Shown here: piece by piece, positions 1-11,348 of the stretch
How the letters are laid out: every line of letters begins with the position of its first letter
Numbering within the stretch: position 1 is the first letter of the stretch
Assembly (NCBI GenBank): GCA_004352715.1
Contig: SCFE01000058.1
Location: 1,413,243 to 1,477,242 of the forward strand
Direction of reading: 5' to 3'
Origin: Hofstenia miamia
Lineage: Eukaryota; Xenacoelomorpha; Acoela
Length of the DNA stretch: 64,000 nucleotides
Program-made: the position numbers and the translations under genes
Notes under the pieces: generated by a model
Told to the model about the DNA's origin: nothing
The model's input: only the letters and a program-made list of their open reading frames with translations
The model's database searches: none

Positions 1-34
1 ATATTACTTCACANNNNNNNNNNNNNNNNNNNNN
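1..34. other. contig tail and 21-N gap
   Basis: The first 13 bases match sequence found again at about 128-140 and are followed by 21 N (14-34). This is the edge of another contig, not a feature. Confidence 0.8.
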
Positions 35-644
35 TCCAATTATGAAATACATAAGTAGGCTTGCCTAATTTACACTATGTACAAACTGATTTTGATCAAT
101 TTAAACTTAAACACGATTTTAGTGATGTTCAATATTACTTCACATTTTTTGTCGTTATGTACTCGTACTTCTTTGTGTATTAAAATAATATCTAATTATA
201 ATTTTTTCTAATTTTTTTATTAAAAAAATCTGTCTGGATCAAGCATATTTCAAAATGTGATTTTTAACTATGAATTCAGTTTTAAATTAAATTTGTAATT
301 AATAACGCTATATCGAATAGCAATTTGGAAATTCAATTGCAAACTCATTAAATACCAAAATTTCAACTTTAAATTCAAGGAAAATTTTTGTTCACTCATG
401 AAATATATGGCCTATTGAAAAAATTTAACTAGCAATATTTCTAAATATATATATATACCTTATCCTCATTTCTGATTCTCCTATCTAGTTTAATTAATTC
501 CATTTACTATATAACTCACTCATTTCAATAGTTACTCAATTTATTTAGACTAACTGATTATGTCAACAACGATTTGGGCTACAAGACCTTTAGTAGTATG
601 AGTAGATTTTTAACAGGATGCGCTATGGGAGTTCTTGCTTGCAC
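35..644 (+). repeat. near-identical copy of 5923-6532
   Basis: This 610-bp stretch repeats 5923-6532 at a constant offset of 5888 with only a handful of substitutions seen by eye. It covers the 3' part of a transporter intron and the first 96 nt of exon 2, then runs into a 1000-N gap. It is either a very recent duplication or a second haplotype retained in the scaffold. Confidence 0.85.
549..644 (+). CDS. SLC18B1-like transporter, start of exon 2 (cut by gap)
   Basis: Partial coding exon of a major facilitator transporter related to SLC18B1. The acceptor TTATTTAG precedes 549. Reading on in phase from a missing exon 1 gives the stretch containing SRFLTGCAMGVLAC, identical to the copy at 6437. 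Everything after residue 32 is in the following 1000-N gap, so it cannot be said whether the gene is intact. No ATG is expected here: in the complete paralogues the start codon is in an upstream exon. The sequence emerging after the gap (1645 on) does not look like the end of this exon. Confidence 0.65.
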
Positions 645-1644
645 NNNNNNNNNNNNNNNNNNNNNNNNNNNNNNNNNNNNNNNNNNNNNNNNNNNNNNNN
701 NNNNNNNNNNNNNNNNNNNNNNNNNNNNNNNNNNNNNNNNNNNNNNNNNNNNNNNNNNNNNNNNNNNNNNNNNNNNNNNNNNNNNNNNNNNNNNNNNNNN
801 NNNNNNNNNNNNNNNNNNNNNNNNNNNNNNNNNNNNNNNNNNNNNNNNNNNNNNNNNNNNNNNNNNNNNNNNNNNNNNNNNNNNNNNNNNNNNNNNNNNN
901 NNNNNNNNNNNNNNNNNNNNNNNNNNNNNNNNNNNNNNNNNNNNNNNNNNNNNNNNNNNNNNNNNNNNNNNNNNNNNNNNNNNNNNNNNNNNNNNNNNNN
1001 NNNNNNNNNNNNNNNNNNNNNNNNNNNNNNNNNNNNNNNNNNNNNNNNNNNNNNNNNNNNNNNNNNNNNNNNNNNNNNNNNNNNNNNNNNNNNNNNNNNN
1101 NNNNNNNNNNNNNNNNNNNNNNNNNNNNNNNNNNNNNNNNNNNNNNNNNNNNNNNNNNNNNNNNNNNNNNNNNNNNNNNNNNNNNNNNNNNNNNNNNNNN
1201 NNNNNNNNNNNNNNNNNNNNNNNNNNNNNNNNNNNNNNNNNNNNNNNNNNNNNNNNNNNNNNNNNNNNNNNNNNNNNNNNNNNNNNNNNNNNNNNNNNNN
1301 NNNNNNNNNNNNNNNNNNNNNNNNNNNNNNNNNNNNNNNNNNNNNNNNNNNNNNNNNNNNNNNNNNNNNNNNNNNNNNNNNNNNNNNNNNNNNNNNNNNN
1401 NNNNNNNNNNNNNNNNNNNNNNNNNNNNNNNNNNNNNNNNNNNNNNNNNNNNNNNNNNNNNNNNNNNNNNNNNNNNNNNNNNNNNNNNNNNNNNNNNNNN
1501 NNNNNNNNNNNNNNNNNNNNNNNNNNNNNNNNNNNNNNNNNNNNNNNNNNNNNNNNNNNNNNNNNNNNNNNNNNNNNNNNNNNNNNNNNNNNNNNNNNNN
1601 NNNNNNNNNNNNNNNNNNNNNNNNNNNNNNNNNNNNNNNNNNNN
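645..1644. other. 1000-N assembly gap
   Basis: Exactly 1000 N, the conventional size for a gap of unknown length. It hides the rest of the exon begun at 549. Confidence 0.95.
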
Positions 1645-2009
1645 ATTTGTATCAAAGGACACGACATATTGAGACTCTATATACACAACATTTACGAATT
1701 ACAATTGTGAATTTGTTATTATTTCTGAATTATAACACTAAATTTTACAAATCAAAAAATATTCACAGCAATATGGAAAAACCAATAATATAATTCCCCG
1801 CAAATCCCCGCGATTCCCCACGGGGATTGAAATTAGGATCATCACAGAAGCCTGGTAACATCTCTGTCACAATGTACTTTAATAAGCGTTGCCAAATTAT
1901 GAAGACAAGGAGATATGTATGATAGAGAACATCCGGCGAGGTGCATAAAAAATTCTTAAACTCCGAGGGGGGGTTTGAACCACATGAACTCCCCCGTCAG
2001 ATCCGCTAC
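1645..2009. other. non-coding; GC-richer repeat-like end
   Basis: No gene seen. Around 1795-1830 there are runs of CCCCGC, and around 1960-2008 a G-run/C-run inverted pair followed by CAGATCCGCTACTGG. That style is common at ends of invertebrate mobile elements. No element could be delimited. Confidence 0.35.
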
Positions 2010-3093
2010 TGGGATCAAAGATTTTATTAAATGATGACATAGACAGATGATGAGCCAAACATGATTTTCCTTCCACGATTGATAATCATTTGAAGTTGAT
2101 GATTGAGGAAGTCTTGTAAAGAAGCAAACACTGGATATGCATATGCATAATCAAAAGAGAACTGATTATTGATTCGAAGACTTCACTAGCTTAGCAGTGG
2201 TAGTAGGGGCCTTAAGTGTACGAATACATAAAGTCTTCTCATTAAGCTATTTATATGTTCTTCAAAAGATAAGTTATCAGAGATGATAACTCCAAGAATT
2301 TTATGACATTCAACTACCACAAGTTCATAATTTTCAAAACTTGAGGGTTTTTTTCGGCATATTAATTTCTTCGAGGTTTGAGGGGTAAAGCTCTGCGATA
2401 TTTCAAATATTGCAAAATTAAAACCTGCAAAATGAAGAATAGAACTTCCAACTAAAAACTGTTACAAAATCACAAGTTAGCTTCAATAAAACACGCAAAA
2501 TTTGAAAACTATGTTTTAAATTCAGAACAAAATATTTGTAATAATGTAAAAAATACGTTTTAAAAAAATGGCTTAATCAAATATTATACTCCTGAAGAAA
2601 CAAAGTAATTACAATTTTGCACAACCATGACTTTAAGCATTGGTCTAACACGAAACAATCATTGCGCTGCATATGATATTAAAATATGATATACCCCAGT
2701 CTTTGAAACTGCTAATAAAGTACTACTGTTCATAAATAACCATCCTTAATAGACCTTTAATTAATTCATTGAAGCAACATTAAATTTAATGGTTTCTTAA
2801 TAAATATATTATAATTTTTTTAATGGTGTATGTATGTACATATAAAATAACAGCGGAAAAAATTTAACTTTCTTTCTTAAATGATCTCTTTAGAACATTT
2901 CGATGTGTATACAACATAGTACCTTTCGAGACCATGGTTTGAATTAATCCTTTCCCATTAATGTTTGTAGAAAATTTCATAGCCAGAAATTTTTAGAAAT
3001 TTTCTATCAATGGCAAACTTGTAAACAAATTGTCTTCTTGTTCCAAGACATGGCTTCAGAAAATACATTATAAGACCAAATTGCTACCGATTT
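2010..3093 (-). mobile_element. LINE (CR1/L2-like) 3' fragment, left arm of inverted pair
   Basis: Read on the minus strand, the segment around 2350-2200 translates to a reverse-transcriptase C-terminal region with the motif ECHKILGVIISDNLSFEEH followed by HINSLMRRLYVF. This is the LGV...HI...RLY pattern typical of non-LTR retrotransposons. A second block with FDYAYAYPVFASL and MIINRGRKIMFG follows in another frame, so the copy is frameshifted. It lacks the last roughly 190 bp present in the right-hand copy. The whole arm is the reverse complement of 4146-5226 at roughly 90 percent identity by eye. The catalytic RT part is not visible here. Clade assignment is by motif recall only. Confidence 0.6.
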
Positions 3094-3145
3094 GCAAGTC
3101 AATTTGAATTAGTGTATCACAACAATATGTATATATATATATATA

Positions 3146-4145
3146 NNNNNNNNNNNNNNNNNNNNNNNNNNNNNNNNNNNNNNNNNNNNNNNNNNNNNNN
3201 NNNNNNNNNNNNNNNNNNNNNNNNNNNNNNNNNNNNNNNNNNNNNNNNNNNNNNNNNNNNNNNNNNNNNNNNNNNNNNNNNNNNNNNNNNNNNNNNNNNN
3301 NNNNNNNNNNNNNNNNNNNNNNNNNNNNNNNNNNNNNNNNNNNNNNNNNNNNNNNNNNNNNNNNNNNNNNNNNNNNNNNNNNNNNNNNNNNNNNNNNNNN
3401 NNNNNNNNNNNNNNNNNNNNNNNNNNNNNNNNNNNNNNNNNNNNNNNNNNNNNNNNNNNNNNNNNNNNNNNNNNNNNNNNNNNNNNNNNNNNNNNNNNNN
3501 NNNNNNNNNNNNNNNNNNNNNNNNNNNNNNNNNNNNNNNNNNNNNNNNNNNNNNNNNNNNNNNNNNNNNNNNNNNNNNNNNNNNNNNNNNNNNNNNNNNN
3601 NNNNNNNNNNNNNNNNNNNNNNNNNNNNNNNNNNNNNNNNNNNNNNNNNNNNNNNNNNNNNNNNNNNNNNNNNNNNNNNNNNNNNNNNNNNNNNNNNNNN
3701 NNNNNNNNNNNNNNNNNNNNNNNNNNNNNNNNNNNNNNNNNNNNNNNNNNNNNNNNNNNNNNNNNNNNNNNNNNNNNNNNNNNNNNNNNNNNNNNNNNNN
3801 NNNNNNNNNNNNNNNNNNNNNNNNNNNNNNNNNNNNNNNNNNNNNNNNNNNNNNNNNNNNNNNNNNNNNNNNNNNNNNNNNNNNNNNNNNNNNNNNNNNN
3901 NNNNNNNNNNNNNNNNNNNNNNNNNNNNNNNNNNNNNNNNNNNNNNNNNNNNNNNNNNNNNNNNNNNNNNNNNNNNNNNNNNNNNNNNNNNNNNNNNNNN
4001 NNNNNNNNNNNNNNNNNNNNNNNNNNNNNNNNNNNNNNNNNNNNNNNNNNNNNNNNNNNNNNNNNNNNNNNNNNNNNNNNNNNNNNNNNNNNNNNNNNNN
4101 NNNNNNNNNNNNNNNNNNNNNNNNNNNNNNNNNNNNNNNNNNNNN
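3146..4145. other. 1000-N assembly gap at (TA)n
   Basis: Exactly 1000 N, preceded by a (TA)n run at about 3126-3145. It lies at the centre of the inverted LINE pair. Confidence 0.95.
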
Positions 4146-5420
4146 AAATCGGTAGCAATTTGGTCTTATAATGTATTTTCTGAAGCCATGTCTTGGAAAC
4201 AGAAGACAATTTGTTTACAAGTTTGCCATTGATAGAAAATTTCTAAAAATTTCTGGCTATGAAATTTTCTACAAACATTAATGGGAAAGGATTAATTCAA
4301 ACCATGGTCTCGAGAGGTACTATGTTGTATACACATCGAAATGTTCTAAAGAGATCATTTAAGAAAGAAATTTAAATTTTTTCCGCTGTCATTTTATATG
4401 TACATGCATACACCATTAAAAAATTATAATTGATTTATTATGAAACCACTAAAATTAATGTTGCTTCAATGAATTAATTATAGGTCTATTAAGGATGGTT
4501 ATTTATGAACAGTAGTACTTTATTATCAGTTTCGAAGACTGAGGTATATCATATTTTAATGTCATATGCAACGCAATGATTGTTTCGTGTTAGACCAATG
4601 CTTAAGGTCATGCTTGTGCAAAATTGTAATTACTTTGTTGCTTCAGAGTATAATATTTGATTAAGTCATTTTTTTAAAACGTATTTTTTACATTATTGCA
4701 AATATTTTGCGCTGAATTTAAAACATAGTTTTAAAATTTTGCGTGTTCTATTGAAGCTAACTTGTGATTTTGCAACAGTTTTTAGTTGGAAGTTCTATTC
4801 CTCATTTTGCAGGTTTTAATTTCTCAATATTTGAAATATCGCAGAGCTTTACCACTCAAACCTCAAAGAAATTAATATACCGAAAAAAATCCTCAAGTTT
4901 TAAAATTTATGAACTTGTGGCAGGTGAATGTCATAGAATTCTTTGAGTTATCATCGCTGATAAATTAATTTTTTAAGAACATATAAATAGCTTAGTGAGA
5001 AGACTTTATGTATTTGTACACTTAAGGCCCCTACTACCACTGCTAAGCTAGTGAAGTCTTCGAATCAATAATCAGTTCTTTTTTTGATTATGCATATGCA
5101 TATCTAGTGCTTACTTCTTTACAAGATTTCCTGAATCATCAACTTCAAATGATTATCAATCGTGGAAGGAAAATCATGTTTGGCTCATCATCTGTCTATG
5201 TCATCATTTAATAAAATCCTTGATCCAGATCACATTCTACATCATTTGACACTTAAAATATACAGATCAACTCATGGAGCTAGACCGAAATTTATTTATG
5301 AAAAATGTAATGCTCAAAAACTATCTAAACAGTTTTTCCCTTTCTGTTCAAGAAATTACTACTGCGTCTCGCAGTGATATTTCATTATGCAAACCTTGTA
5401 AACTTTTTTTCTCTCTCTCC
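4146..5420 (+). mobile_element. LINE (CR1/L2-like) 3' fragment, right arm of inverted pair
   Basis: Plus-strand copy of the same LINE 3' end. It encodes VIIADKLIF then HINSLVRRLYVF near 4950-5010, with a TGA where the left arm has a glycine codon, so the frame is broken. Further on (about 5220-5370) a reading frame contains DPDHILHHLTLKIYRS and FIYEKCNAQKLSK. This resembles the extreme C-terminus of CR1/L2-type proteins (DP.HPLHHL pattern). The LINE ends near 5400, just before a CT-rich tract (5411-5429). Non-functional. Confidence 0.6.
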
Positions 5421-6436
5421 CTCTCTCTCAACCTTATCACAAATGAGATGTTCCCCTTTGGAAAATCATATGTACTCCCCTCAATTATCATTATTAGGCT
5501 GTATGTAGGGATAAAGTTCAACCTACACCTTCACTACTTTTTTTCGGTAAAAAATAAAACATACTAAGCATTTTAAAAATATTACTCTAAGCAAAAAAAT
5601 TCATTTTAATGTTGAATTTTTGCAATTATTTTACAGTTTTTGGACAGCTTCACCGCTTTATTGACCTAATGTATTGTAGGTATGCTGGTACGCAATCTTA
5701 AGCAGTTTTGAGAAAAATGGCAGGATAATTTGCAAGAAATATTCAGTGTAAAACTATGGTTTACTATTACATATTTATTATATATTAATTATTAAATACA
5801 CGATTAACACCCGATTAGTATGACTAAAACTTTTTATTGCAAAATTAGAATAAAAAAGTTTTAGTTTATTAATATTTTTGTTAGTCTTCTTAGAACCATA
5901 TATATTCCTATGTTAACTAATTTCCAATTATGAAATACATAAGTAGGCTTGCCTAATTTACACTATGTACAAACTGATTTTGATCAATTTAAACTTAAAC
6001 ACGATTTTAGTGATGTTCAATATTACTTCACATTTTTTGTCATTATGTACTCGTACTTCTTTGTGTATTAAAATAATATCTAATTATAATTTTTTCTAAT
6101 TTTTTTATTAAAAAAATCTGTCTGGATCAAGCATATTTCAAAATGTGATTTTTAACGATGAATTCAATTTTAAATTAAATGTGTAATTAATAACGCTATA
6201 TCGAATAGCAATTTGGAAATTCAATTGCAAACTCATTAAATACCAAAATTTCAACTTTAAATTCAAGGAAAATTTTTGTTCACTCATGTAATATATGGCC
6301 TATTGAAAAAATTTAACTAGCAATATTTCTAAATATATATATATACCTTATCCTCATTTCTGATTCTCCTATCTAGTTTAATTAATTCCATTTACTATAT
6401 AACTCACTCATTTCAATAGTTACTCAATTTATTTAG
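5421..6436 (+). other. non-coding; presumed 3' part of transporter intron
   Basis: No coding signal. From 5923 on it is the sequence duplicated at 35-548. It ends in a splice acceptor (TATTTAG at 6430-6436), so it is most simply the 3' part of the intron before the exon at 6437. No exon 1 was found upstream on the plus strand as assembled. Confidence 0.5.
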
Positions 6437-7457
6437 ACTAACTGATTATGTCAACAACGATTTGGGCTACAAGACCTTTAGTAGTATGAGTAGATTTTTA
6501 ACAGGATGCGCTATGGGAGTTCTTGCTTGCACATATTATCCGCTTACTGTTCAGCTATTGGGAAAACTGGGAGCGAAATCGGTAACTCTTGTACTTGCGT
6601 TTTTCAATGTTGGACTCTCCATTGGTCCCTATTTTGGGCTAAAGTTAGCATCAATGGTCTCCTATAAGTTTGTTTTTATTTTGGTTTTTACTGTAGAGAC
6701 ATTTTTAATTGTTCTTCTTTCTATTGTTCTCAGATTTCTTCCAAAACAGGAAAACTGTGGTACTTCACACACAAATTTATGCATTAATAAGAATAGCGAC
6801 AAGCCTAAGCTTTGGTTTAAGATGATGACCTCACCAGGACTGTACATACTTCTTGGACTTCCACTCTTTTATAGTGCGAATATAGCATATGTTGAAGGAA
6901 CTCTTGCTGATACAATGAAAAGCACTTGGAAATGTTCAGAAGTTGAAGTTGAAATTACATATACTGTCGCAGGTGCTGTTCTTGTTCCGGCTAGTTTGTG
7001 TGCATCATATATTTTTATTAAAGGTCTTGCCTTTCAGGTATTGTCCTGTTCATTAATTCTGTATTCCTCTTCAATGGTTGCTCTTTACATAATATCAAGC
7101 ACTTCTTGGATTGCAAAATATCCAGCTATAGTAGTCATAATGTTCTTTATTAATGTACCAAGAAGTGCAGCTGGCTCACTAAGCTATGCGGTGATTGATA
7201 TGTATTGCACTGAAACTTTTTACGATTACAGCTTAAAATCAGTTCGTGCACTTGTTGGACCACTGTATTCAATAGCAAGTACAGTGGGTGTAATGATTGG
7301 TTACCTGGTATTTGTTGGGTTAGTTCGTGATTATATTGGCTACACATGGGGTATATTAGCCTTAATCGTGATTGGACAATTCCATGCATTGCTTCTTGTT
7401 GGACTTCTGATTAAAAACAAATTACTTTTCTCAAAGCATTTTGTAAAACCTTTCTAG
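6437..7457 (+). CDS. SLC18B1-like MFS transporter, exon 2 (orphan as assembled)
   Basis: Second coding exon of a 12-TM major facilitator protein of the SLC18 (vesicular amine/polyamine) type. It supplies TM4-12, about 339 residues, ending in a TAG stop. Motifs include SRFLTGCAMGVLACTYYPL, LGKLGAKSVTL, LSIGPYFGLKLASM, EGTLADTMKS and NVPRSAAGSLSYAV. These are shared almost residue for residue with the two complete paralogues at 24926 and 35087, and match SLC18B1 in layout. The acceptor TATTTAG|A restores the frame from a phase-2 exon 1 (GG+A). Reading starts at LTDYVNNDLGYK, with no genuine ATG. The matching exon 1 is not on this strand upstream. The closest intact orphan exon 1 is at 19227-19504 on the opposite strand. 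In SLC18B1 the substrate is polyamines; the substrate here is unknown. The open frame suggests a functional gene. Confidence 0.8.
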
Positions 7458-7523
7458 AAAAAAAATTACAACTTCTGAAATAACATATTCAATTAGTAAT
7501 TGAAAGGGTACTACATATTAATN

Positions 7524-8318
7524 ATCTGTTAAGAAATTACGAGTTGCTATGGCGGTATGTGCTAGAGCACCATCTTGTTGGAATTGTGATGATAATAATA
7601 TCTGTCTTGCTTGAAGAGCAGGAATAAATTCATCTCTTAACATCTGAATATAATTAGCAGCAGTAACACCGCCCTCCAAGAAAAAGGAACCAATAAGATA
7701 TTCAGCAGACATGGCGGCCCTCACCATAACTTTTGGTGGATGCTGTTTAACTTGTTCCCAAAAGTGAGAGTTTTGTTTTGACCACATTGAAACGCGAGCT
7801 TCGCCTTTGCCTTCAACATAAACAGCGCATTCATCTGTAAAAAAGAGTCTACGTTTTCTTTGTGGTATGTCGTACTTTTGTAGGATAGCCCTGCAGAAGT
7901 TCACTCGATCTTCGTGGTCAACTTGACTAAGGAATTGAACTTTTGTTGGCTTCCAATTTTTATATCCCAAATCTTTCGTCATCACACCGTGTAATGTTGT
8001 TTTGGGAATATTCAACTCATTAGAGCGACGCCGGATTGATTGTTTCGGATCTTCTTCTACAGATGTATTAATGTCTTCCGTATAATCTCTTCGTTCATTG
8101 GGTCTTCCAGATCTGGGTTTATCGAGTATGGAACCAGATGTGAAAAGCTTATCAGCCCATTGTTTTATGTATCTCGCATCAGGTGGTTCAATGTCGTATC
8201 TGTCACGCAATTTGGCCTTTACATTACGCACAGCAGTTATACTTCCATCACTTTCATAAAGCCACGCTGCTGCCAAAATTCTGTACTCTATTGTATATTG
8301 ACTATTATCAGAAGACAT
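7524..8318 (-). pseudogene. Tc1/mariner-type transposase, 3'-truncated
   Basis: An open frame of 265 residues with an ATG at 8318 that runs into a single N at 7523, where the contig ends. The N-terminus (about residues 8-70) looks like the helix-turn-helix domain annotated DUF4817 in arthropod transposases, followed by a GRP-type linker (PRSGRP). The DDE domain shows the first catalytic Asp in FFTDECAVY (about residue 162) and the second in QQDGALAHTA (about 249). The third acidic residue is absent because the sequence stops. No terminal inverted repeats were identified. The well-kept frame suggests a relatively young copy; truncation may be an assembly effect. It lies directly beside the transporter exon, on the opposite strand. 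Confidence 0.85.
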
Positions 8319-8447
8319 TTTGTAAAATACTTTTTAGATTTGCTACAATATTGATTTTTTAACTGAAAGATATTATTTATTATTATTCGACATAGACATA
8401 GAATTATCATTAATAAAAAGTCGTCGTAACTAATGGGACATACAGTA

Positions 8448-8491
<44 letters not shown>

Positions 8492-9369
8492 TTTTAAATA
8501 AATAATAAAATAAGCTGTAAATTAGGGAATGTAGAATTTGTACAAATATTTGCCAAATATTTGGAAAATTGCAATTTGCAAAAATTATGCATTTTTATCC
8601 AAACGTATTTATTAGGGTTATGTCTTTTCTACTTGAGGAATTGGTCCGTTTATATGCAAAGGGGCTTGTAATATTGTAGAGACTTTCAGAATTTCTGAAT
8701 GATTTCTGCGGCTTGCACATGGAAGTTAGTGAAATGCATGTCAAAATTAAATAATCTGAGAAACATTATCTTTAAATTCCCGCGTATGAAATTTGCTGTG
8801 TTAATACATTAGTGAGAAAATATAATAATTAATTCTGACGTTTCTTGAAAAAAATATTCAACAAATGGGGGTTGTACACTTGACTGGATTGAATTGGAAA
8901 AACTTATTATGGGTGTCGGATATTTTGTGAAATGTTCCGGAAAGTATGTGGGCTGCGGGCCAGCAAAAAAATAACGGCCCGCTTTCACCCTTGCTCCAAT
9001 CTTACTCGTGGAGGGCTACAGGCCGTAGTCGGTATTAATTAGTGGCTATGTCCATCTAACGGCTAAGCCGTGGTTATGGCCATTCCCGCAATGAACTAAG
9101 TTCAATCCGTTTCCTACATTGGTCACAATATACATGTGATGAAGTCCATTTGTTTGTAAATGTTTGCTTCTGTGTGAACAATTCAATACTTGTGCAGGAA
9201 AACAAATTCAATTAATCCAAAAAATAAATCATCAATTGGGTCAGTAGTCAAGCTAACAAATGCTACATAGTAAACGATTTATGTATGAGAAGATGTTTTC
9301 ATTTTAAGTATAATAAATCAAAAGTAATTTTATTGTTTCTGTAAAAAACTTTCAAATCACTTGCTTACG
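8319..9369. other. non-coding, (TA)n and a GC-richer patch
   Basis: No gene recognised. It contains a (TA)n tract at 8452-8488. At about 8940-9115 there is a less AT-rich patch with short palindromes such as CGGCTAAGCCG. The patch does not fold into a tRNA. Confidence 0.4.
8452..8488. repeat. (TA)n microsatellite
   Basis: Uninterrupted alternating TA of about 36 bp. Similar tracts occur at 14043-14069, 14183-14208, 17160-17187, 18384-18449 (with interruptions), 33031-33052, 61089-61127 and 62556-62590. Several gaps begin or end in such tracts (3145, 13408, 15561, 16562), suggesting the assembler broke there. Confidence 0.9.
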
Positions 9370-9646
9370 ACGTCCATTAACGCTTTTTCTTTTGCTTTCC
9401 TTGCCTTTTTTTTGCATTATTTACCTTAGAGGGAATAAACGAATCGATTGTTGGACCTATATTTCCTCACCAAGCCAGAACACATCACGATGCTGGATAC
9501 ATTACCATTGAATTTGTAATGGCCATGTTTCCCATAAGCCAAATATTAATTTCTCTTCTTTTTTGCTATTTACTATTGGGGAAGAATTCATTTCAAATAT
9601 TAGTTTGTGCGACATTCATTTCAGCTTCAACAATGCTTTGATTTGG
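9370..9646 (+). pseudogene. SLC18B1-like exon 1 pseudogene
   Basis: Clear relic of exon 1 of the transporter family. It keeps GINESIVGPIFPHQAR and ends CTTTGATTTGG|GTAAGT, a perfect match to the exon-1 splice donor. Three lesions are visible. The start codon is ACG instead of ATG. One T is missing from a T-run after GCC (the relic is 277 nt against 278 in intact exons), which shifts the frame. The serine codon near the end of the exon has become a TGA stop. No exon 2 follows on the plus strand. The donor has survived although the coding frame is lost. Confidence 0.8.
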
Positions 9647-11348
9647 GTAAGTTTTATATGTCTTTGAAAAATGAAAAATTATTCAATCAAGTTGCGCATT
9701 ATATTCTGAAAAAACTTTCTTCATAATAGTTTTTTCAAGTGTGCATTATACATAAATGAAAGGTTGATATTTGTCATTTTACCTATTTTCGGAGTGTGTA
9801 ATAGGAGGCAGATAGACCCAGCCTTTCAACTTTCTTGATACTTTCAGGTAAAATTTGGAAATTATTGCATGCGAATGTGAGGCCTTTGCTCTTACTGAAT
9901 ATGAAGCAAAAAAAAGAAAAACTGTTACGGTTTTTATATGATTATTATAACATTAATTGCTTATATATTTATCCTAAGGAAATTTTTTTGAAACTCTTAT
10001 GAACCTGAAAATGTGTAGCCACAAATTACTACTTACATATCTCAGAGAAACAATTATTATTTACATATAACGGTATTCTCTAAAATTTAAGAAATTAGTT
10101 TCTGGAATATCATGTTTGAAATTTCTATTCGCATAATTTTTTTCATAACATCTTTCAAACGGTCAAGAATATGTACTTTTGTTTAACGCTATCCGGGACT
10201 TGGGGAGCCTAGTAGGCTCATTACCACAGCATTTCGTGATTACTTTTTACCGACTGAATCAATTCTTTTGAAGTTTTGCAGGCTTGCAGTGGGGTTGCAT
10301 TTTTGGACCCAAGGCTCACACCACACCACAAGAAATACATATATTTACAAATTGGCACCAGAAGTATCATTCATCACCACAAGAATAAAAGTTTGCCTCA
10401 CAAATTTCAACATTAAATTGTTTCACAAAGCGGTAAAGCATCTTAATATAAAGCATTTGTAGAAAATGAGGATTTTATGAATATTTTAATATGTATGAAT
10501 ACATGTAAAATTCTAATAAAATTTTACAACTTATTTAGTACTTCACTGTAGTCACACTCAGCAATGATTTCGTAAAGTTTATGACTTGATAATTTTTAGA
10601 ATTATTGAGGCTAGCTACAAGAATTCCTGCCTACAAGCTAATAATCTTACCACACACCGCACTACATGTGGTGTAATGCAGTGCAGTGATCCCCAATCCC
10701 ACGACAAGCCTGAAGTTTAGTGACATTGGTAAATATAATTGGCCAAATTTCAAAAAAAATAATTTTTGAAAAATTTTGAAGGTGTGGCACTATAAACACA
10801 CCCTAAAATATCAAATAAGAACCACTAAGCTCCCAATTCCTTACTAACTTGCAAGTTGGGAAGCACCATAATAAATGTATATTTATTTGCAAAGGCCTAT
10901 AAAAACGACCCCTATTTTCATAAATTTCTCCTAGAATGTATATATTTAGAAGTGATTAGGGAGTAATATTTCTCCATTTTTCAAATGTAACTTTTTTAGC
11001 AAGTCTTTAACTCGCTCCTAGGAAATTTTTGTTTTATGATCTAATCTTGTAACTACTTTCTAGAGAATAACTTAGGACTGAACATATTGTTCGCGTTTAG
11101 CAGGGGAGAGTTTTTTTAGATGCTACATTTTAATGCAAAGCTATGAATGTCCATTTTCATCGAAAAAAACTTAACTATACATTTAAAACTTAAAATCATT
11201 CACAAAACCAATAAGATCATCAAATTCTCTCTATTAAATTTAAAATACATTTATTTTCTAAAAAACTATAGGTGTTTTATTAAAAATCATATTCCTTTAT
11301 TCCTAGTCTTGATTTTTTATAATTAACTGTTTAATAAGTTCCCATGGT
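9647..11348. other. non-coding, nothing recognised
   Basis: AT-rich sequence without a convincing reading frame. A 64-codon frame at 10268-10462 shows no family resemblance. A small imperfect inverted repeat, CCGCACTACATGTGG, lies near 10658. Confidence 0.4.

Noticed and set aside
579-1793. Long open frames spanning 574-1793 on both strands
   Set aside because: They consist almost wholly of N in the 1000-base gap. The same applies to the frames over 3109-4209, 15406-16722, 30905-32186, 45838-46320, 50587-50970 and 61699-62101.
7150-7389. Minus-strand frame opposite transporter exon 2
   Set aside because: A shadow of the coding strand with no family resemblance. Same for 6662-6847, 25653-25880 and 35814-36041.
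8040-8354. Plus-strand frame over the mariner transposase
   Set aside because: Antisense shadow of the transposase frame.
8940-9120. GC-richer patch as a tRNA or tRNA-derived SINE
   Set aside because: It has a GTTCAATCC-like word and a CGGCTAAGCCG hairpin, but no proper A box and no cloverleaf with correct spacing on either strand.
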